Positions 1-8,093 of a stretch of DNA of 64,000 bases are shown piece by piece (positions within the stretch are counted from its first letter, which is position 1; each line of letters starts with the position of its first letter). A model generated the notes under the pieces. The model was not told the DNA's origin. It saw only the letters and a program-made list of their open reading frames with translations, and did not search any database. The stretch covers positions 1,116,001-1,180,000 of the forward strand of contig NZ_JAPFBJ010000001.1 of the NCBI RefSeq assembly GCF_030867385.1, in the 5' to 3' direction. This stretch comes from Sphingobium sp. DEHP117. Lineage in GTDB: Bacteria > Pseudomonadota > Alphaproteobacteria > Sphingomonadales > Sphingomonadaceae. The translations under genes were made by a program, and so were the position numbers.

Positions 1-328
1 CATGGCCGGGGTTGACGATCTCTATGCCGATGCTGGCGGAGTTCACATCCGATATGCCGCGCCACCAGCTCCTGCCCGCATGCCAGGCGCGCTTGTCTTC
101 CGCCACCATGCGGATGACCTCGCCATCCTCCGTCACGACATAATGCGCGGAGACCTTCGACTCCGGGTTGGCGAGCCAGTCGATCGCGCTCTGCGCATCG
201 GGCATGCCGGTATAATGCAGCACCAGCATCGACACCGGCAGCTTGCGCTCATCATGATTGGGGGACGGCCGTTCTTTCACCCTGTACTCTGCCCTCAAAG
301 CCCTGTTGCGCTGCTCAGCGCGGACCAT
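1..328 (-). CDS. N-acetylmuramoyl-L-alanine amidase, C-terminus outside window
   Basis: Reading the minus strand from the ATG at 328 gives about 109 residues with no stop before the window edge. The sequence has the Amidase_2 (AmpD/PGRP) pattern: a strand ending in LVLHYTG, whose His is the usual first zinc ligand, then SAHYVV, a WHAG motif and IGIEIVNPGH. Such enzymes cut the amide between MurNAc and the stem peptide in cell-wall turnover. A GTG 16 codons downstream is an alternative start; no strong ribosome binding site decides between them. It lies 20 bp beyond cheR on the same strand and may be cotranscribed, but its link to chemotaxis is probably only positional. Confidence 0.85.
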   Translation of the reverse strand, partial: MVRAEQRNRALRAEYRVKERPSPNHDERKLPVSMLVLHYTGMPDAQSAIDWLANPESKVSAHYVVTEDGEVIRMVAEDKRAWHAGRSWWRGISDVNSASIGIEIVNPGH

Positions 329-348
329 GGCGGACTGAGCGACGGCGA

Positions 349-1188
349 TCAAGCGGGATCGACTCTCCGATACGCACCGCGATGGTCTGGGCAGGCGGCA
401 AAGTCGGTCGTCAGATCGATAGTGGTCTCGCCCGCGCCCAAGAGCAGCCAGCCGCCCGGCGCGCTATGGCGGGCCAGCACCGAGAACAGGTCGCGTTTGC
501 GCTCTGGCGTGAAATATAGCAGCACGTTGCGGCAGAGGATGAGGTCATAGTAGCCCGAGGGCACCTTGGGATCGATGAGGTTGTCGCGGCGAAAATCGAC
601 CTTGCCGCGAAGCGCCGGGCCGATGCGCCAGTCGTCGCCCTCAGGCTCCATCCAGCGCAGCATTTCCGACACGGGCAGACCGCGCTGCGCCTCTATCTGA
701 GGCACGATGCCCGATTGCGCGCGCGCGATGGCGCTGTGGGAAATGTCGGTCGCGAGGATTTCCAGCCGCCAGTCCGGCCAGCGGGCGCGGCCATTCTCGA
801 ACAGCATGGCGAGCGACCACGCCTCCTGCCCGGTGGAACAGCCCGCGCACCATATGCGCAACGTCGGTTCGCGGCCCTGCGCCTGTGTGCGCGCGATTGC
901 CTCGGGGATCAGCGCGTTGCCGATCATCGCGAAGATATGCGCATCGCGGAAGAAGCTGGTTTCATTGTTGAGCAGCGCATCGACCACATGCGTTGCAAGG
1001 CCGCCGCTTGCGTCCGCCTGAACGGCTTCCCCAAGCGCCTCAAGCGAGTGGATCGCGCGCGCGCGCATAACGGGGCCGAGCGCAGTCTCAAGGCGCCATA
1101 GTCGGCTTTCGGAGAGAACCTGCCCCGTCTTCTGCTCCAGCAGTTCGGTGAGCATACGCATCGCGGAGGTGGCCACGATCTCCCTCAT
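349..1188 (-). CDS. cheR: Chemotaxis protein methyltransferase CheR
   Basis: This 279-residue protein has the usual CheR length. An N-terminal helical region (about 1-80, containing NNETSFFRD) precedes a SAM-binding Rossmann domain with IWCAGCSTGQEAWSLAM (glycine-rich loop), ILATDIS and DLILCRNVLLYF. CheR methylates glutamates on chemoreceptors using S-adenosylmethionine, opposing CheB. Its ATG overlaps the cheB stop (TGATG), consistent with translational coupling. No chemoreceptor gene is visible in the window, so its substrate must be encoded elsewhere. Confidence 0.96.
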   Translation of the reverse strand: MREIVATSAMRMLTELLEQKTGQVLSESRLWRLETALGPVMRARAIHSLEALGEAVQADASGGLATHVVDALLNNETSFFRDAHIFAMIGNALIPEAIARTQAQGREPTLRIWCAGCSTGQEAWSLAMLFENGRARWPDWRLEILATDISHSAIARAQSGIVPQIEAQRGLPVSEMLRWMEPEGDDWRIGPALRGKVDFRRDNLIDPKVPSGYYDLILCRNVLLYFTPERKRDLFSVLARHSAPGGWLLLGAGETTIDLTTDFAACPDHRGAYRRVDPA

Positions 1189-2264
1189 CAGCCCAGTCCG
1201 AAATGCGCACGCAGGTAGTGCGGCATCTCATGCGGGGCGAGGCAGGCGGACACCAGCCCGGCGCGTGCGGCAGAACCGGGCATGCCCCAGACGGTGCTGC
1301 TGGTCTCGTCCTGCACTATCACTGCGCCACCCGCCTTGACGACGGCCGATGCGCCCGCCGTTCCATCCCTCCCGATGCCGGTGAGGATGATGCCGAGCGA
1401 ACCCGCGCCATAGCTTTGCGCCATCCCCGCAAACATCGGGTTGACCGAAGGCCGCGCTGAGGAGAGCATGTCCCGCTCCGCGATCAGGCGCGCGCGCACC
1501 TTTGCGCCATCGCGTATACAGGAAAGGCTCGCCTCACCCGGCGCGATATAGACATGGTCATCGCGCAGCACTTCGCCATCCCGCGCGATGCTGACCGGCA
1601 TGTCCGTCATACGCGCGACTTGCTTGGCGTAATGCGATATGAAGGCTGCCGGAAGATGTTGCGTAATGAGCACGGGCGATCCCGGACGAGCAGATACCGC
1701 CGACAAAAGCTCCGCCAGCGCATGGATACCACCCGTGGAGGCACCGATGCCGATGCAGTGCACAGCGAACCCTTCGGGAAAGGGACGCAATATCAGCCGG
1801 TCAGCCTCTGCGCTGTTCTGGCAGCGTGCGCTGGCGAGGCGACGAATGCGGGACAGAAGCTGTTCCGCGAATTCCGGGCCGGAGTCCATCGCGGACGGCT
1901 TGGCCAGCGCATCGCTCGCGCCGATAGAAAGCGCGGCGACTGCGGTCTTGCTGCCGCGTTGGCAATGGGAAGACAGCATGATGACATGCGCATCATGTGC
2001 AGCATCGAGCAGGGCAGGTAGCGCATCCAGCCCCTTGCGGCCGGGCATTTCATGGTCGAGCAGGATGATGTCGACCCGCTGCTCGGCCAGAAAGGCAAAG
2101 GCCTCGTCCGGACTGCTGACGCGGCTGACGAGATTTACGTCCGCGGCATCGTCGATAATGCGACCGATCACCGAGCGAGAGACGGCGGAATCGTCCACCA
2201 TCAACACCCGCACGGGCACCCGATGAAGGGTGCGGGGCGATGCGGCCGGCAGAATGGCGTTCAT
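1188..2264 (-). CDS. cheB: Chemotaxis response regulator protein-glutamate methylesterase CheB
   Basis: The 358-residue protein has an N-terminal receiver domain (acidic pair D24/D25, phosphoacceptor D70 in IILLDHEMPG) and a C-terminal methylesterase domain with the Ser loop GIGASTGGIHAL, the His region ITQHLPAAF and the Asp region GIGRDGTAGA. When phosphorylated by CheA it removes methyl groups from, or deamidates, chemoreceptors for adaptation. It starts 36 bp after cheY and overlaps cheR at its end, so cheY-cheB-cheR probably forms one transcript. Confidence 0.96.
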   Translation of the reverse strand: MNAILPAASPRTLHRVPVRVLMVDDSAVSRSVIGRIIDDAADVNLVSRVSSPDEAFAFLAEQRVDIILLDHEMPGRKGLDALPALLDAAHDAHVIMLSSHCQRGSKTAVAALSIGASDALAKPSAMDSGPEFAEQLLSRIRRLASARCQNSAEADRLILRPFPEGFAVHCIGIGASTGGIHALAELLSAVSARPGSPVLITQHLPAAFISHYAKQVARMTDMPVSIARDGEVLRDDHVYIAPGEASLSCIRDGAKVRARLIAERDMLSSARPSVNPMFAGMAQSYGAGSLGIILTGIGRDGTAGASAVVKAGGAVIVQDETSSTVWGMPGSAARAGLVSACLAPHEMPHYLRAHFGLG

Positions 2265-2300
2265 CGCCCGATCCTGAATGAGAAGAGAGTTCGGGTCGGC

Positions 2301-2663
2301 TTAGAGCACGCCGACGATTTGGAGCTTGCTCTCCAGCGTATCGCGATCGAAGGGTTTCATCACATATTCGTCGGCCCCGGCATCGAGCGCCGCCTTGATG
2401 TGGCCCAAGCCGTTTTCGGTGGTGCAGAAGATCACCTTCGGTCGGCTGGAGCGCGTGGCGTTGAGCTGTTGCAGAAATTCCATTCCGCTCATCACCGGCA
2501 TGTTCCAGTCGAGCAATACGACGTCGGGATCGCTGCTCTGACACTGGCTCAGCGCCTCACGCCCGTCGCACGCCTCGCTGACTGTGATGTCGAGCGATTC
2601 GAGAATATGACGGGCAACCTTGCGAATGACCTTCGAGTCATCCACCACCAAGCAGTTCTTCAT
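2301..2663 (-). CDS. cheY: Single-domain response regulator CheY
   Basis: A 120-residue stand-alone receiver. It has the acidic pair D8/D9, phosphoacceptor D52 in VVLLDWNMP, a Thr in FCTTENG and the conserved Lys in YVMKPF. There is no output domain, so it should act by binding a partner such as the flagellar motor switch or another CheA target. It lies between cheW and cheB, with a 119-bp gap upstream that holds a TATAAT box and a large palindrome. It may therefore be transcribed from its own promoter as well as from the cheA promoter. Confidence 0.93.
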   Translation of the reverse strand: MKNCLVVDDSKVIRKVARHILESLDITVSEACDGREALSQCQSSDPDVVLLDWNMPVMSGMEFLQQLNATRSSRPKVIFCTTENGLGHIKAALDAGADEYVMKPFDRDTLESKLQIVGVL

Positions 2664-2698
2664 AGCGGCTTTTCCTGAAAAGTTGGCCTTGTTTCATC

Positions 2699-2704
2699 AT
2701 TATA
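2699..2704 (-). promoter_or_regulatory. Candidate cheY -10 box
   Basis: The minus strand reads TATAAT here, about 36 bp before the cheY ATG and inside the cheW-cheY gap. No good -35 hexamer sits at 16-18 bp; a TTTACC lies about 20 bp upstream. It could be an internal promoter for cheY-cheB-cheR, but a single hexamer is weak evidence. Confidence 0.35.
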
Positions 2705-2739
2705 GGCAGCAATGTTGAGCGAAAGGTAAACGGCTCGAT

Positions 2740-2759
2740 CCGCAAAGGCGCCTTTGCGG
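2740..2759. promoter_or_regulatory. Perfect 20-bp palindrome between cheW and cheY
   Basis: The two 10-bp arms, CCGCAAAGGC and its reverse complement, abut with no spacer. The palindrome begins 24 bp past the cheW stop and lies just upstream of the candidate cheY promoter. In RNA it would form a GC-rich stem with a tight loop but has no following U-run. It could be a partial terminator or attenuator after cheA-cheW, or a protein-binding site. Confidence 0.45.
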
Positions 2760-2782
2760 TGGATGGAGCACGAAAGGCTGGC

Positions 2783-3238
2783 TCAAGCCGCCTGCGCATT
2801 AAGGCAGGAATCAAGGAAGCTTGAGAGCGATACAACGAAATAGGGTCGCCCCTCGCTTTCGATCACGCCTTGGGCATAGGGCTGCCAAGCTGGGTCGATG
2901 CGCCCACAAATGGGCAGCGGCGTGCTGTCCACCGTCTGGATATCGTCCACACGGTCTACCACGATACCATAGCCGTGGCCGCCAATCTCGCAGACGATGG
3001 CGTGGCTGCCCCCGTCGCGCACCAGTGCGCCACCGGGTTTGTCCTGCTGCGCATTCACCAGCGCCGCGGCGTCGATTATGGTCAGCACCCGGCTGCGCAG
3101 CGCCGCAAGTCCGGCAACATGGCTTGGAACACCGGGAACGACAGACAGCTCGTTGAGCCGCACCACCGCGTCGACCTCGTTCGTGCTGATCGCAACGGCT
3201 GTGCCGCCAATATGCGCGAAGAGATAAAGACGGTTCAT
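2783..3238 (-). CDS. cheW: Chemotaxis coupling protein CheW
   Basis: A 151-residue protein made of one CheW domain (YLFAHIGGTAVAISTNEVDAV, then GVPSHVAGLAALRSRVLTIID, then GIVVDRVDDIQTV). CheW bridges chemoreceptors and CheA in the signalling array at the membrane. Its ATG overlaps the cheA stop by 4 bp (ATGA), supporting coupled translation with the kinase. Confidence 0.92.
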   Translation of the reverse strand: MNRLYLFAHIGGTAVAISTNEVDAVVRLNELSVVPGVPSHVAGLAALRSRVLTIIDAAALVNAQQDKPGGALVRDGGSHAIVCEIGGHGYGIVVDRVDDIQTVDSTPLPICGRIDPAWQPYAQGVIESEGRPYFVVSLSSFLDSCLNAQAA

Positions 3239-5655
3239 GCCGCTACTGTCCCGTTGCCCAGCGCCGCAATCGCGCCGATGAGCGCGTCCTGATCATAGCG
3301 ATAAATGCTGTCATCCTCCGGTCCGCCCGGCTGGCTTGCCCGGCGCAAACGCACAATGGGCGCATCGGCCGGCGTCTCCGGCGGATCGCCATCGTCCGCC
3401 GTCAGCAACAGTACATCGCCCCGCTCGGCATGCGCCTCCTCACCGCCCCAGATCACCTCGAAACCAGCCTGCCTCAGCAGCGGCGCCAGAATCTCCCGGT
3501 TCCAGGGGTCATTGGCATCGCCAATGACGCAACGCGTCGGCCGGACACCGCAATCAGGCCGCACCTCTGCCTCCCCTGCCAGCGCCAGCAGAGCCATGCT
3601 ATCCACCACCTCGACCTGACGGCCATTGAGGAGAACAAGCCCGGCGACCAGACCATGGCGGGCGGACATATCCAGCTCGGCCGATACGTCCTCAATGTCC
3701 AGCACCATGCGAATGGGATAGCACAGCTCGTGCAGGTCATCGCGGATTCGCAGGCATGTCACTTCACGCGTGCCAGGCTGGCAATCGCTCTCGCCCACCG
3801 CCTGCGAACTGTTTACGATACGCCCGCCAAGCGTGACATAGGGCCGGCCTGCCGACACGCCGAACTGGCTGAGGGGGATATCTTCCACCCGCTCCACCAA
3901 CGACAGACGCACAACGCGTTCCTCGCCCGAGAGCTCGATGTAACGCAGGCCCGCATAGCTACCGTCAGCGACGGCATCCTCGCGCCCCTGAGATCCGAAA
4001 GCATCTGCCGTTTCGACGATCAGCGGCAGCTGCGCCACCTGCGCAATGCCGCCCGCGTCCAACAAGAGCATCGGCTGGCCGTTATCGGGAAGCGTCATTC
4101 CGGCATAGATACCCGCCGCCATCACCATCGGCGCGGCCGGGCGGATCACCAGTTCCTCGTGGTTTTCAACACTGGCGACGCTCAGGATATACGGGTTGCC
4201 CCCCGTAGAGCGCACCAGCATCAGCGAACGCGGCCCTTGGCGCTCCAGCATCGGCATGCCGATTACGTCTTCAAGTTCGATCATGGAATAACGGCTGCTG
4301 CGGATCGTCGCCGTGAGGCCGCCACCCAGCCGCGATACGGACACTGTCGGGTTGTTGTCATGCAGGATCTCGATAACCGCCGAGCGCGGTATCGCGAAGT
4401 TGATTCCGCCTGCGTTCAGGATCAGCCCGGGGATAATGGTGAGCGTCAGCGGCACGCGCATCGTGATCGTCAGCCCACGCCCCGGCTCGCTTGTCAGCGC
4501 GATGACGCCGCCGATCCGCTCGATATTCGCGCGCACAATGTCCATTCCCACACCGCGACCGGAGATTGCGGTCACTTGGCTTGCTGTGGAAAGGCCGGGC
4601 GTGAAGATGAGGTCGACCTTTGCCTGTTCGCTGAGCTGTGCCACCTCCTGCTGGCTGATGATCCCTGCGGCGATCACCTTGTTTACCACCGCCTCGGTGT
4701 TGATCCCGCGCCCGTCGTCCGCCACCTCGATGACGATCTGGCTGCCGGATTGGTGCGCTGAGACGCGCAGATGCCCCGCCTCGCTCTTGCCCGCCGCACG
4801 GCGCTCTGCGGGCATCTCGATGCCATGGTCGATGCTGTTGCGGACGATATGGGTAAGCGGATCGAGCACCGCCTCGACCATCTCGCGGTCCATCTCCACA
4901 TCGCCGCCTTCGAGCACCAGTTCGATCTTCTTGCCCAGCTCACGTGAAAGGTCGCGCACCATGCGGGGGATCGCCATGAACAGGCGGTCCACACGCTGCA
5001 TCCTCGTTTTGGATATGGTGTCGCGCATGTCGGCGATGCAGCTGGAAAGGCGCTCGAACGCCGCCTCCAGCTCAGGCTCAGGCTCGGTTACGCGCAGCTT
5101 TCGGGACAGCTCGTTACGCGCCAGCACCATGTCCGACACGCCGTTCATCAGCTGGTCGATCAGCATTAGCGGAAGACGGATAGTCCGCGCGGCGCCAGGC
5201 AGACGCGCCTGTGCATCCTCGCGTTCGACAGCGGTGCCGCCCTCCCCTTCTCCACCGCTTGCGCCATCCTCGCCGCGCGACTGGGCAACGCACTCGCGCA
5301 GGGCGGCGATGATGACTTCGTCGTCTTTGCGGTCAAGCGTATCGCCGGATTCGATCGCGGCGCACAGCTCGGCGATGCGATCCATGATCGCGAGGACGGC
5401 GGAAATGATCGCGGCATCGGGCACGCTCTCGCCCGCGCGCACCTTGGACAGCACATCCTCCGCCGCGTGGCTCAACTTTTCGAAGCGCGGCAGGTTGAGG
5501 AAGCCCGAGCTGCCCTTGACGGTATGAAAAAAGCGAAACAGTTCATCGAGCCGCTCTCGGTCAGACGGATCCGCCTCCAGCGCCACCACAATGTTGGCGA
5601 GCGCCTCCAACCCTTCCTGGGTTTCCGCCACGAAATCGGAAAGCAGTTCTTCCAT
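3235..5655 (-). CDS. cheA: Chemotaxis histidine kinase CheA with extra C-terminal domains
   Basis: The 806 residues begin with an HPt domain (phosphoacceptor His44 in FFHTVKGSSGF). A short acidic/glycine linker follows where the CheY/CheB-binding P2 domain usually lies. Next come the dimerisation helices, the ATPase domain (N box HIVRNSIDHGIE, G1 DDGRGI, G2 GRGVGMD) and a CheW-like regulatory domain. The tail appears to hold a second CheW-like segment (about 560-690) and a receiver-like fold (about 695-806). In that last region the usual phosphoacceptor Asp seems to be replaced by Thr in DVLLLTAD. The kinase phosphorylates CheY and CheB. The upstream 247 bp contains an inverted-repeat element. 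Confidence 0.95.
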   Translation of the reverse strand: MEELLSDFVAETQEGLEALANIVVALEADPSDRERLDELFRFFHTVKGSSGFLNLPRFEKLSHAAEDVLSKVRAGESVPDAAIISAVLAIMDRIAELCAAIESGDTLDRKDDEVIIAALRECVAQSRGEDGASGGEGEGGTAVEREDAQARLPGAARTIRLPLMLIDQLMNGVSDMVLARNELSRKLRVTEPEPELEAAFERLSSCIADMRDTISKTRMQRVDRLFMAIPRMVRDLSRELGKKIELVLEGGDVEMDREMVEAVLDPLTHIVRNSIDHGIEMPAERRAAGKSEAGHLRVSAHQSGSQIVIEVADDGRGINTEAVVNKVIAAGIISQQEVAQLSEQAKVDLIFTPGLSTASQVTAISGRGVGMDIVRANIERIGGVIALTSEPGRGLTITMRVPLTLTIIPGLILNAGGINFAIPRSAVIEILHDNNPTVSVSRLGGGLTATIRSSRYSMIELEDVIGMPMLERQGPRSLMLVRSTGGNPYILSVASVENHEELVIRPAAPMVMAAGIYAGMTLPDNGQPMLLLDAGGIAQVAQLPLIVETADAFGSQGREDAVADGSYAGLRYIELSGEERVVRLSLVERVEDIPLSQFGVSAGRPYVTLGGRIVNSSQAVGESDCQPGTREVTCLRIRDDLHELCYPIRMVLDIEDVSAELDMSARHGLVAGLVLLNGRQVEVVDSMALLALAGEAEVRPDCGVRPTRCVIGDANDPWNREILAPLLRQAGFEVIWGGEEAHAERGDVLLLTADDGDPPETPADAPIVRLRRASQPGGPEDDSIYRYDQDALIGAIAALGNGTVAA

Positions 5656-5736
5656 GTACCCGCCTGCGACAGCTGTTCACAGGCATGATTGGGCGACCAT
5701 GGTTAATTCCGCGTTAAAAGCGGGATGAATCGCAGC

Positions 5737-5906
5737 CTAGGGGCTGTGGGGATTCAGTTCAGATGGAGCCGGGGCCGCAGGCGACCGCAGGGCAAAAGGG
5801 GGATTTTCGAGCATCGGAGCGCAGCGTACTTAAAGGTACGTGAGCACCGAAGCGCAGAAAATAGCACTTTGCAGGCCTATATGGACTGAATCCCCACAGC
5901 TCCTAG
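5737..5906. repeat. Inverted-repeat element (MITE-like) between chpT and cheA
   Basis: A left arm at 5737-5758 and a right arm at 5885-5906 are reverse complements over 22 bp with one mismatch; the left arm begins CTAGGGGCTGTGGGG. The interior holds a shorter imperfect inverted repeat around GTAC-TTAAAG-GTAC (5827-5840). There is no open reading frame inside. The size and ends suggest a non-autonomous dispersed repeat. The right arm overlaps the last codons of chpT, so the repeat supplies the chpT stop codon. Confidence 0.7.
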
Positions 5907-6568
5907 CCGGGAAGGACCGCGCCGAAGACCAGAGCGGGTTCACCCGGCGCGGACAACATCATGCTGCCACCGGCCCGCTCGACGATCCTGCGGGTCATCC
6001 ACGCGGCAGCGGAGCGTGATGTAACAGCGTCGTCGCGCAGCTGCCCCGAAAGGGCGGCGCGCAGTTCCTCATCGAGAACGATCTTCTGCCCCTGACCGCG
6101 CACGGCAAGCTCAATACTGCCTGCCTGCACCTCTACGCCGATGTCGAGCTGCCCGCCGCGCACCAGCGCATCGCCTGCAATCAACGCCAGGTTCAGGAGC
6201 ACCTTTACCGCCCGTTTGTTGATTGCCTCTGCGGGCACCAGCCAGCCGACCTTGACCCTGCCCGAAGAGGCAAACATGCCCTCGATCGCCTGCCGCGCTT
6301 CCTCAGGCGGCACCGCATCGCCATAGCCACCGGCAGAACCGAAGGCGAGACGGAAGAATTTGAGCTTCGCAGCTGAAGTTCGCGCGCTTTCGGCCAACAG
6401 ATCGAGGCAGCGGGCGCGCATCTCCGGATCGGTTTCGTCCGCCATCAGCTCCAGCCCGTTGTTGAACGCGCCAACCGGGCTCAGCAGATCATGACACAGG
6501 CGCGAACACAGCAAAGCCGCGAAGTCCAGCGCAGGATCGACCTGCTGCCCAGTTGACTGACTGCTCAT
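5903..6568 (-). CDS. chpT: Histidine phosphotransferase ChpT
   Basis: The chosen ATG at 6568 follows a GGGGGACAGG ribosome binding site and gives 221 residues beginning MSSQSTGQQ. The protein has the dimerisation helix with CSRLCHDLLSPVGAFNNGLEL (His is the phosphorylated residue) and a degenerate GHKL-like C-terminal domain without obvious ATP-binding boxes. In Caulobacter, ChpT relays phosphate from CckA to CtrA and CpdR, which control cell cycle and motility. Here it sits just upstream of cheA on the same strand. Its last codons lie inside the inverted-repeat element. Confidence 0.88.
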   Translation of the reverse strand: MSSQSTGQQVDPALDFAALLCSRLCHDLLSPVGAFNNGLELMADETDPEMRARCLDLLAESARTSAAKLKFFRLAFGSAGGYGDAVPPEEARQAIEGMFASSGRVKVGWLVPAEAINKRAVKVLLNLALIAGDALVRGGQLDIGVEVQAGSIELAVRGQGQKIVLDEELRAALSGQLRDDAVTSRSAAAWMTRRIVERAGGSMMLSAPGEPALVFGAVLPG

Positions 6569-6635
6569 CCTGTCCCCCAAAATACTATTCCGCCTGTCTT
6601 TGCCGTCATGCCGCCAGCGAAGCAAGCGATAAGGG

Positions 6636-7052
6636 CTATGGTTCGCACACTTCAAGCGCGCAGAGCGTGAAACGGCCGTGCAACCCGCCCGTTCCCTCGC
6701 GCCACAGCGCATGGCCGCCATCCGGTGCGCAAATAAGCCAGAGCGCCCTATCCGCAGGCGCTTCTGCGGCATCGCATGATGATGGCTCCACATCGCCGCC
6801 CGGATGGGAATGATAATGGCCGATTACAGATGGCCCGCCCGCCCTCGCGGCCCTGTGCGCTGCTATCAGGGCCGTGGGGTCCAGCTCGAAGCGCCGCGCG
6901 GCATCCTGCGCGACATTGGCGGCAGGCTGCGTTTCCTCTATCCGCGCCTCGCCGCCCAGCAACAGGCCGCACACCTCCTGCCCCGGATGCGCGGCGGCAT
7001 GCGCCAAAACCCGCTCCAGCGCCGCTCTTGATATATGCACCGTCATCCCCAC
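6636..7052 (-). CDS. JAMM/MPN-family metallopeptidase (Mov34/PAD-1)
   Basis: A protein of about 138 residues with the full JAMM signature: a Glu in the QEVCGLLLGG strand, then HYHSHP, with Ser and Asp placed as HxHx7SxxD in GGDVEPSSCD. Prokaryotic members cleave isopeptide-like bonds or process sulfur-carrier proteins; the substrate here is unknown. The GTG at 7052 is 8 bp after an AGG and is preferred; an ATG at 7046 is the alternative. It starts only 11 bp from the divergent rluD start. Confidence 0.85.
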   Translation of the reverse strand: MGMTVHISRAALERVLAHAAAHPGQEVCGLLLGGEARIEETQPAANVAQDAARRFELDPTALIAAHRAARAGGPSVIGHYHSHPGGDVEPSSCDAAEAPADRALWLICAPDGGHALWREGTGGLHGRFTLCALEVCEP

Positions 7053-7063
7053 ATCGCTAGCCT

Positions 7064-8023
7064 ATGGGGGAAGCGAGTTCCAGTCTAACGGCTATCGTCG
7101 ACGAGGCATTGTCAGGCGTGCGGCTCGACAAGGCACTGGCCGGCCTCGTCCCTGCATTGTCGCGCGAGCGCCTGAAATCGCTGATCCTTGAAGGCCATGT
7201 TGCCGGTAGTCGCGGGCAGGCCGTGCGCGATCCGGCCGTGAAAGTTGCGGCGGGCGAGAGCTTCACCGTCACCCTCCCCGCTCCCGAGCCGTCCGAAGCC
7301 ATAGCGCAGGATATACCGCTCAATATCGTCTATGAAGACGCGCATCTCATCGTGGTGGACAAGCCCGCGGGCCTCGTCGTGCATCCCGCAGCGGGCAATC
7401 TTGACGGCACGCTTGTAAACGCGCTGCTGCACCATTGCGCCGGGCAACTTTCAGGTATTGGCGGCGTGGCGCGCCCGGGGATCGTCCACCGCATCGACAA
7501 GGATACCTCGGGCCTGCTGGTCGTCGCCAAGACGGACGCCGCCCATGAGGGGCTGGCGCGCCAGTTCAAGGACCACAGCATCTCCCGGCGATATCATGCG
7601 CTCGCCAGCGGGCATCCCAGGCCGTTGAGCGGTACGGTCGAGACATGGATCGGCCGCTCTGACCATGATCGCAAGAAAATGGCGGTGCAGCGCGAGGGGC
7701 GCGGCAAGCATGCCGTCACCCATTATCGCACGCTGGAAACGCTTCGCAATGCGGCGCTGGTGGAATGTGTGCTGGAGACAGGCCGCACCCATCAGGTGCG
7801 CGTGCATATGGCGCATATCGGCCATCCGCTGATCGGCGATCCGGTCTACGGCAAGGCGGGACGCATGAAGCTGGCGCAGGGCGCGGCAAAGAATAACTTC
7901 CGGCGCCAGGCGTTGCACGCGGCCGCGCTGGGGTTTATCCATCCTATAACACAAGAGCGGCTCACGTTCGAAAGCGCACTGCCATCGGATATGCAGGAAC
8001 TGTTAAGCCAGCTTCGCGTATAA
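7064..8023 (+). CDS. rluD: Large-subunit rRNA pseudouridine synthase RluD
   Basis: The 319 residues comprise an N-terminal S4-like RNA-binding segment (VRLDKALAGLVPALSRERLKSLI) and an RluA-family catalytic domain. The catalytic Asp145 lies in IVHRIDKDTSGLLVVAK, and KPAGLVVHP and GRTHQVRVH are also present. In the family RluD makes pseudouridines in helix 69 of 23S rRNA. A different RluA-type specificity (RluC-like) cannot be excluded from motifs alone. Confidence 0.92.
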   Translation: MGEASSSLTAIVDEALSGVRLDKALAGLVPALSRERLKSLILEGHVAGSRGQAVRDPAVKVAAGESFTVTLPAPEPSEAIAQDIPLNIVYEDAHLIVVDKPAGLVVHPAAGNLDGTLVNALLHHCAGQLSGIGGVARPGIVHRIDKDTSGLLVVAKTDAAHEGLARQFKDHSISRRYHALASGHPRPLSGTVETWIGRSDHDRKKMAVQREGRGKHAVTHYRTLETLRNAALVECVLETGRTHQVRVHMAHIGHPLIGDPVYGKAGRMKLAQGAAKNNFRRQALHAAALGFIHPITQERLTFESALPSDMQELLSQLRV

Positions 8024-8093
8024 ACGGGAGCTGGAGTGAAGACTACGCCGCCGCCCACATGGGGACGGCAGAAAGGGACCAGGGTTAGACGAC

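Noticed and set aside
2..550. Plus-strand frame of 182 codons at the window start
   Set aside because: It runs antisense to the amidase and CheR genes, both of which have recognisable motifs.
3430..4761. 443-codon plus-strand frame inside cheA
   Set aside because: It is antisense to CheA kinase motifs and shows no protein-like pattern.
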